From positions 1-9,327 of the forward strand of contig USJB01000037.1 in assembly GCA_900554905.1 (NCBI GenBank): DNA of 9,327 nucleotides, written 5' to 3'. This stretch comes from an uncultured Collinsella sp. GTDB lineage: Bacteria; Actinomycetota; Coriobacteriia; Coriobacteriales; Coriobacteriaceae. How positions within the stretch are numbered: position 1 is the stretch's first letter; every line of letters begins with the position of its first letter. The notes beneath the pieces are model-generated. The model was given only the letters and a program-made list of their open reading frames with translations, made no database searches and had not been told where the DNA came from. The position numbers were made by a program, and so were the translations under genes. Positions 5,058 through 9,327 of this stretch are shown here, piece after piece.

Positions 5058-7073
5058 ATGGTAAAGATTCGAGAGAAGCAAACCGAGCAGCTCGAGAAGG
5101 CTGCCTCCAAGGGGCTCAAGCTCGGTGGCTGGAAGAAGATGACGCTGTCTTCTAAGATTGCCGCCGTCGTGCTGGTGCTGGTCGCCCTGACTGCGATCCT
5201 GGCGCCCCTTCTTGCCCCCTATAGCCCGGTCGAGATTTTCACTGCTCGCCAGGCTCCCGGCAATGGATTTATCTTCGGTACCGACGATAAGGGTCGCGAC
5301 ATTCTGTCGCGTATGCTCTACGGTGGTCGTTACTCGCTGATTATCGGCTTTGGCGCCACTGCCATGGCTCTGGTCTGCGGCTCGGTCGTGGGCGCCCTTG
5401 CAGCGGTTTCGCGCAAGGCCGTCTCCGAGACGATCATGCGTATCCTGGACATCATCATGTCCATCCCGGGCATCGCCCTCGCGGCCGTCTTCGTCTCCAT
5501 CCTGGGCAACTCCGTGCCGTCGATCATCTTCGCCATCGGCTTTATGTACACTCCGCAGATTGCCCGTATCGTGCGCGCCAACATCGTGTCCGAGTACGGC
5601 GAGGACTATGTCCGCGCGGTCATCGTTTCCGGCGCCAAGGCTCCGTGGATTTTGATCAAGCATGTTCTGCGTAACTGCATCGCCCCGATCATGGTCTTCA
5701 CCGTTACCCTGGTCGCCGACGCCATCATCTTCGAGGCCTCGCTGACCTTCATCGGCGCTGGTATCCAGGAGCCCACCGCTACCTGGGGCAACATCCTCGC
5801 CGACGCCCGCGGCGGCGTGCTCGCCGGCCGTTGGTGGCAGGCGCTGTTCCCGGGTCTGGCCATCATGATCACCTGCCTGGCGCTTAACATCCTCTCCGAG
5901 GGCATTACCGACGCCATGGCCGCTGCTCCCTCCGCCGCCCTGGATCCGACCGATTCCTCCAAGCGCCGCGAGGCCGACCTGCTGGTCTCCGACCCCGTTC
6001 GCGCCTACAAGGAGCAGGCCCAGTCCCTCTCCGCTCGCCTTGGCGCCCTGCGCGATGTCGAGCTCAAGCGTGACGATCGCCATGTGCCCGACGAGTCTGT
6101 TGAACCGATTCTCTCGGTCCGTGACTTCTGCATTCAGTTTGAGCATCACGGTGATATCAACGTCGTCGACCATGTCAACTTTGATGTACGTCCTGGCCAG
6201 ACCATGGGCCTGGTCGGTGAGTCCGGCTGCGGTAAGTCCATCACCACGCTGGCCATCATGGGCCTGACCGACGATGACGAGCACCTTTCCGGCGAGGTCC
6301 TCTGGGAGGGCCGTGACCTGCTCAAGATGAGCAAGAAGGAGTGGTTCGGCCTGCGCGGTACCGATATCGCTATGGTCTATCAGGACGCCCTGTCCTCGCT
6401 CAACCCCTCCATGCTCATTTCCGCCCAGATGAAGCAGCTCACCAAGCGCGGCGGAACCCGCAGCGCCGAGGAGCTCCTGGAGCTCGTCGGCCTCGATCCC
6501 AAGCGCACGCTCGAGAGCTATCCGCACGAGCTTTCCGGCGGCCAGCGTCAGCGTGTCCTGATCGCTATGGCCCTTACCCGCGACCCCAAGCTGGTCATCT
6601 GCGACGAGCCCACGACCGCTCTGGACGTTACCGTTCAGAAGCAGGTTATCAAGCTGCTCAACGATCTTCAGGCCAAGCTCGGCTTTGCCATGATCTTCGT
6701 TTCGCATGACCTGGCTCTGGTCGCCGAGGTTGCCCATAACATCACGGTTATGTACGCTGGCCAGGTTATCGAGCAGGCGCCCACCAAGGAGCTGCTCACC
6801 AACCCGATCCACGAGTACACCCGCGGTCTTCTGGGCTCCGTTCTGTCCATCGAGAGCGGCTCGGGCCGCCTGCACCAGGTGCCCGGCGCCGTTCCGAGCC
6901 CGCGCGATTTCCCCAAGGGCGATCGCTTCGCGCCCCGCTCGAGCCATCCGCGCATTGGCCTGGACACCCGTCCGGTCTTCAAGCGCGTGCCCGGCACCGA
7001 GCACTTCTATTCCGAGCTCCCCGATGAGGTGCTCAAGGCAAATGGTTTGACCCCTCACGCGGAGGTGATGTAG
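5058..7073 (+). CDS. fused OppC permease and OppD ATPase of the ABC importer
   Basis: One 671-residue frame joins two subunits that are usually separate. Residues 1-290 are an OppC permease: first helix 34-53, the OppC motif F-G-T-D-D-K-G-R-D at 73-81, further helices at about 93-117, 127-150, 153-168, 207-230 and 262-283, and the EAA loop at about 171-210. A charged linker spans about 291-348. Residues 350-671 are an OppD ATPase: Walker A G-E-S-G-C-G-K-S 387-394, Q-loop Gln442, signature L-S-G-G-Q-R-Q 492-498, Walker B with Asp516/Glu517 and switch His550, so catalysis looks intact. The C-terminal oligo_HPY extension (about 585-650) is present, but its expected cysteines are Asp622 and Ser628. 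No stop or shift is seen at the junction. ATG 5058 has AGGA at 5043-5046 within the end of oppB. The natural assembly would be OppB + OppCD + OppF. Confidence 0.94.
   Translation: MVKIREKQTEQLEKAASKGLKLGGWKKMTLSSKIAAVVLVLVALTAILAPLLAPYSPVEIFTARQAPGNGFIFGTDDKGRDILSRMLYGGRYSLIIGFGATAMALVCGSVVGALAAVSRKAVSETIMRILDIIMSIPGIALAAVFVSILGNSVPSIIFAIGFMYTPQIARIVRANIVSEYGEDYVRAVIVSGAKAPWILIKHVLRNCIAPIMVFTVTLVADAIIFEASLTFIGAGIQEPTATWGNILADARGGVLAGRWWQALFPGLAIMITCLALNILSEGITDAMAAAPSAALDPTDSSKRREADLLVSDPVRAYKEQAQSLSARLGALRDVELKRDDRHVPDESVEPILSVRDFCIQFEHHGDINVVDHVNFDVRPGQTMGLVGESGCGKSITTLAIMGLTDDDEHLSGEVLWEGRDLLKMSKKEWFGLRGTDIAMVYQDALSSLNPSMLISAQMKQLTKRGGTRSAEELLELVGLDPKRTLESYPHELSGGQRQRVLIAMALTRDPKLVICDEPTTALDVTVQKQVIKLLNDLQAKLGFAMIFVSHDLALVAEVAHNITVMYAGQVIEQAPTKELLTNPIHEYTRGLLGSVLSIESGSGRLHQVPGAVPSPRDFPKGDRFAPRSSHPRIGLDTRPVFKRVPGTEHFYSELPDEVLKANGLTPHAEVM
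7061..7067 (+). promoter_or_regulatory. ribosome binding site of oppF inside the oppCD end
   Basis: GGAGGTG lies 6 nt before ATG 7074 and overlaps the last sense codons of oppCD, whose stop TAG (7071-7073) abuts the oppF start with no gap. This near-consensus site and zero spacing point to coupled, efficient translation. Confidence 0.85.
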
Positions 7074-7901
7074 ATGAGCGAGACCGCAGTCAACGGCGTC
7101 GAGCCGATCATCTTCCTTGATGACGTCCACGTCACCTTTAGGACCCGTACCGGCTCGATTCTGCACCCCAACCTGGTTCACGCCGTCCAGGGTGTAACGA
7201 TTAAGCTCATGCCCGGACAGACCATCGGCATCGTCGGCGAGTCCGGTTGCGGTAAGTCCACCACCGCCAACGTCATGTGCGGCCTGCAGGCCCCCACGAG
7301 CGGCAAGGTCTACTTTAAGGGCAAGGACGTTACCAAACGTACCGCCGAGGACCGTCGCCACATGGGTCGCGTCATCTCGGTCGTGTTTCAAAACCCGGCC
7401 ACGGCGCTCAACCCCCGCATGGTCGTTCGCGAGCAACTGCTCGACCCCATGCGCGTCCACAACCTGGGTACCGAGGCCGAGCAGGAGAAGCGCGTCAAAG
7501 AGCTCCTGGAGCTCACCGGTCTGCCCAGCTCCGCCGCCGAGGTTCTTCCCGGTCAGCTTTCGGGCGGCCAGCGCCAGCGCGTCGCAATTGCCCGTGCCCT
7601 GTCGCTGAACCCCGATGCCATCATCGCCGACGAGCCCACCTCGGCTCTGGACGTTTCGGTCCGCGCGCAGATTCTGAACCTGCTGACCGACCTTAAGAAG
7701 GAGCTCGGCCTGGCCATGGTGTTCATCAGCCATGACATCCAGACGGTCCGCTATATCTCTGACGACATCATCGTTATGAATGGCGGCAAGATCGTCGAGC
7801 AGGGCGAGGCCAAGCAGGTCTTCCAGCACCCTCAGGACCCCTACACCAAGATGCTGCTCGGCGCTGCGCCGTCGCTGCTGCATCCCAAGCTCGGCGAGTA
7901 G
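7074..7901 (+). CDS. oppF: OppF-type ATPase subunit of the ABC importer
   Basis: This 275-residue cytoplasmic protein is the second nucleotide-binding subunit and would pair with the ATPase half of OppCD. All catalytic motifs are present: Walker A G-E-S-G-C-G-K-S at 55-62, Q-loop Gln106, signature L-S-G-G-Q-R-Q at 162-168, Walker B with Asp186 and Glu187, D-loop S-A-L-D at 190-193 and switch His220. It ends soon after H-P-Q-D-P-Y-T (252-258) and lacks most of the C-terminal oligo_HPY extension seen in many OppF proteins of about 310-330 residues. The ending L-L-H-P-K-L-G-E is followed by a clean stop, so it is a short form rather than an obvious break. Codon use is strongly biased, as in the rest of the operon. 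Confidence 0.93.
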   Translation: MSETAVNGVEPIIFLDDVHVTFRTRTGSILHPNLVHAVQGVTIKLMPGQTIGIVGESGCGKSTTANVMCGLQAPTSGKVYFKGKDVTKRTAEDRRHMGRVISVVFQNPATALNPRMVVREQLLDPMRVHNLGTEAEQEKRVKELLELTGLPSSAAEVLPGQLSGGQRQRVAIARALSLNPDAIIADEPTSALDVSVRAQILNLLTDLKKELGLAMVFISHDIQTVRYISDDIIVMNGGKIVEQGEAKQVFQHPQDPYTKMLLGAAPSLLHPKLGE

Positions 7902-7917
7902 CCTCGCTTTCCCTCCC

Positions 7918-7945
7918 GTGCGCCCGGTTCCCTTACCGGGCGCAC
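7918..7945 (+). terminator. strong hairpin after oppF, probable end of the opp transcript
   Basis: GTGCGCCCGGT (7918-7928) pairs perfectly with ACCGGGCGCAC (7935-7945): 11 bp, 8 of them G-C, around a TCCCTT loop. It begins 16 bp after the oppF stop. The following bases (CTCCGTTGCGATTT) contain only a weak, late T-tract, so termination may be incomplete and the esterase genes may receive read-through transcription. I see no clear promoter between this hairpin and the next gene. Confidence 0.65.
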
Positions 7946-7981
7946 CTCCGTTGCGATTTCGAAAGGTTGGGTTCACGAGCC

Positions 7982-8959
7982 ATGCCAAGTGCTCAGGAGC
8001 TACAACAGCAATTTGGTGAATATCGAGGCGCCATGCCCCGTCCATCAGATTTCGATCTCTTTTGGAAGGATCGCATGGCCGAGGCCGACGCCGTCGGGCT
8101 TGACTATGCGATCGAGACGGCATCGGTCACCGATGCCGCGACCTGCCAGCTTTTCGACCTCTGGTATACCGGCATGTGTGGCGCGCGCCTGCATGCCAAG
8201 TACCTTAAACCCGTCTCGGACGAGCCCGTGCCATTGGTACTTCAGTTCCATGGGTATCCGGGTGCAAGCCGCGGCTGGTTTGAGCAGGCGTCGTTTGCGG
8301 GCATGGGCATGGCACTCATCGCCCTCGACTGCCCCGGCCAAGGAGGTCCCTCCGAGGACATTGGTGGATTTGAGGGCACAACGGTTGCCGGGCATATCGT
8401 CGCCGGTATCGACGGCGACCCTGCCAACCTCTACTATGTCCGCTTGCACCAAGATATTCGCATCCTGTGCCGCATCGTTCGCGAGCTCGAGGGCATCGAT
8501 CTTGCGCGTGTGTTTGTGAACGGCGCGTCGCAGGGCGGCGGTTTGGGCATTGCGACCTGTGCGCTTAACAGCGAGCTTATCAATCGCGCTGCCATCCTCT
8601 ATCCCTTCCTGTCAGATTTCCGCCTGGTCTGGGATTTGGATGCCGACGACATTGCCTACGAGGGCCTGCGCTATTGGTCTCGCTGGTTTGACGAGGACTC
8701 GACTCGTATTGACGAAGCCTATGCCAAGCTGGCGTACTTCGATTCCAAGAACTTTGCCCCTATGGTCAAATGCCCCGTGCTGTTTGGCACCGGCACAGCC
8801 GATATCGTCTGTCCGCCAGCGACGCAGTTTGCGGTCTATAACAACCTGACCTGCGAAAAGCGTCATGAGTTCTTTGAAGGCTTTGGCCACGAGGAGATTC
8901 AGGATTTTGACGATTTGATCATTCCGTTTTTCTGTGAGGAAGGGGAGGCTCATGTCTAA
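7982..8959 (+). CDS. CE7 acetylxylan esterase / cephalosporin-C deacetylase
   Basis: This 325-residue alpha/beta-hydrolase belongs to carbohydrate esterase family 7, enzymes that remove acetyl groups from short xylo-oligosaccharides and other small acetylated molecules. Key parts are in place: the N-terminal segment P-x-P-x-D-F-D-x-F-W (19-28), the oxyanion motif H-G-Y-P-G (90-94), R-G-W (97-99), the nucleophile elbow G-A-S-Q-G-G-G with Ser183, the acid Asp274 in G-T-A-D-I-V-C-P-P, and His303 in F-G-H-E. Length matches characterised members of about 318-325 residues. There is no signal peptide, so it acts in the cytoplasm. ATG 7982 is chosen because the upstream TTG 7967 lacks a usable site and the N-terminus then aligns with the family; the site before 7982 is weak. 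Codon use is less biased than in opp. It overlaps the next gene by 8 bp. Confidence 0.9.
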   Translation: MPSAQELQQQFGEYRGAMPRPSDFDLFWKDRMAEADAVGLDYAIETASVTDAATCQLFDLWYTGMCGARLHAKYLKPVSDEPVPLVLQFHGYPGASRGWFEQASFAGMGMALIALDCPGQGGPSEDIGGFEGTTVAGHIVAGIDGDPANLYYVRLHQDIRILCRIVRELEGIDLARVFVNGASQGGGLGIATCALNSELINRAAILYPFLSDFRLVWDLDADDIAYEGLRYWSRWFDEDSTRIDEAYAKLAYFDSKNFAPMVKCPVLFGTGTADIVCPPATQFAVYNNLTCEKRHEFFEGFGHEEIQDFDDLIIPFFCEEGEAHV

Positions 8960-9327
8960 GTGCGAGAGCAATGTTGACGAGCTGATCGTCCCCGGGCTCG
9001 CGGGGATTGCTGGGACGGTTTCGTCAAGGCTCTTCGATTTCCGGGATTGGCGCGGCGATGCTTCGGCGGATGTTTCCGAATTAGAGACAGCCGCTTCGGA
9101 CCTTGAGGTTTGCGGGCTGACTGTTACGGCGATTGATTTCGCCAATCCGTGCGCGCGCTACTCCGAGGTTTCCTTTGAGCTCGGCGGGTATGTCGTGCAC
9201 GGCCGTTTGATTGAGCCCTCAGGCCGCGCCCGAGCATCCGAGCTTGTTCCGCTCTGTCTGATGTTTCACGACATCGATCGACCCGTGCGTGGATGGCATC
9301 ACATGACGAGGTTTGCCGCCATGGGAT
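8952..9327 (+). CDS. second, divergent CE7-like acetylxylan esterase, cut by the window end
   Basis: The frame starting at ATG 8952 is open to the window edge (125 codons). It overlaps the previous gene by 8 bp, and AGGGGAGG (8941-8948) just upstream is a good ribosome binding site, so the pair is probably translationally coupled. Residues 101-125 (L-C-L-M-F-H-D-I-D-R-P-V-R-G-W, then R-F-A-A-M-G) line up with residues 86-110 of the upstream esterase (L-V-L-Q-F-H-G-Y-P-G-A-S-R-G-W, then S-F-A-G-M-G). The upstream parts share the same general layout with low identity. This suggests a tandem paralogue. The conserved H-G-Y-P-G is H-D-I-D-R-P here, and the N-terminus lacks the D-F-D-x-F-W motif (it has L-F-D-F-R-D-W at 27-33). 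The nucleophile and catalytic His lie outside the window, so activity cannot be judged. Confidence 0.75.
   Translation, partial: MSKCESNVDELIVPGLAGIAGTVSSRLFDFRDWRGDASADVSELETAASDLEVCGLTVTAIDFANPCARYSEVSFELGGYVVHGRLIEPSGRARASELVPLCLMFHDIDRPVRGWHHMTRFAAMG

Noticed and set aside
7967..7981. Upstream TTG start for the CE7 esterase.
   Set aside because: The only purine-rich sequence directly abuts the TTG, leaving no spacing; ATG 7982 gives a family-like N-terminus.
4608..8123. A 1171-codon open frame on the - strand opposite oppB, oppCD, oppF and the esterase start.
   Set aside because: It mirrors the strong third-position bias of the + strand genes, is very rich in Asp, Gly, His and Gln, shows no domain, and covers four clearly real genes. 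It is a composition artefact.

Overview
The window looks like chromosomal DNA of a high-GC Gram-positive gut actinobacterium of the class Coriobacteriia, most likely Collinsella or a close relative. I infer this from the GC-rich, strongly biased codon use, the Tat-type lipoprotein signal on the solute-binding protein, and the character of the proteins. No database search was possible. All supported genes lie on the + strand.

Layout: (1) uvrC, the nucleotide-excision-repair nuclease, fills 15-1961. (2) A 365-bp gene-free stretch (1962-2326) holds a sigma70-like promoter and a long, highly structured 5' leader. (3) An oligopeptide-family (Opp/Dpp-type) ABC importer operon follows: oppA (Tat lipoprotein binding protein), a gap with four consecutive hairpins, oppB (permease), oppCD (one polypeptide joining the second permease to the first ATPase) and oppF (second ATPase). 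oppB/oppCD are 3 bp apart and oppCD/oppF abut. (4) A perfect 11-bp-stem hairpin follows oppF. (5) A cytoplasmic carbohydrate-esterase family 7 (CE7) acetylxylan esterase / cephalosporin-C deacetylase gene comes next. (6) The 5' part of a second, divergent CE7-like gene overlaps it by 8 bp and runs off the window end.

How the parts fit: OppA captures a solute outside the membrane, OppB plus the OppC half of OppCD form the channel, and the OppD half plus OppF hydrolyse ATP. Opp-family importers carry peptides, but some relatives carry oligosaccharides. Two signal-less CE7 esterases directly downstream make an acetylated oligosaccharide a reasonable alternative substrate, with deacetylation after uptake. 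This is inference.

The most interesting signals are the oppA leader (a three-way-junction-like fold followed by a GC hairpin and a stem that pairs with the ribosome binding site), the hairpin cluster between oppA and oppB, the OppC-OppD fusion with altered C-terminal cysteines, and the non-canonical cysteine cluster of UvrC. I see no rRNA, tRNA, CRISPR array, insertion sequence or phage gene.
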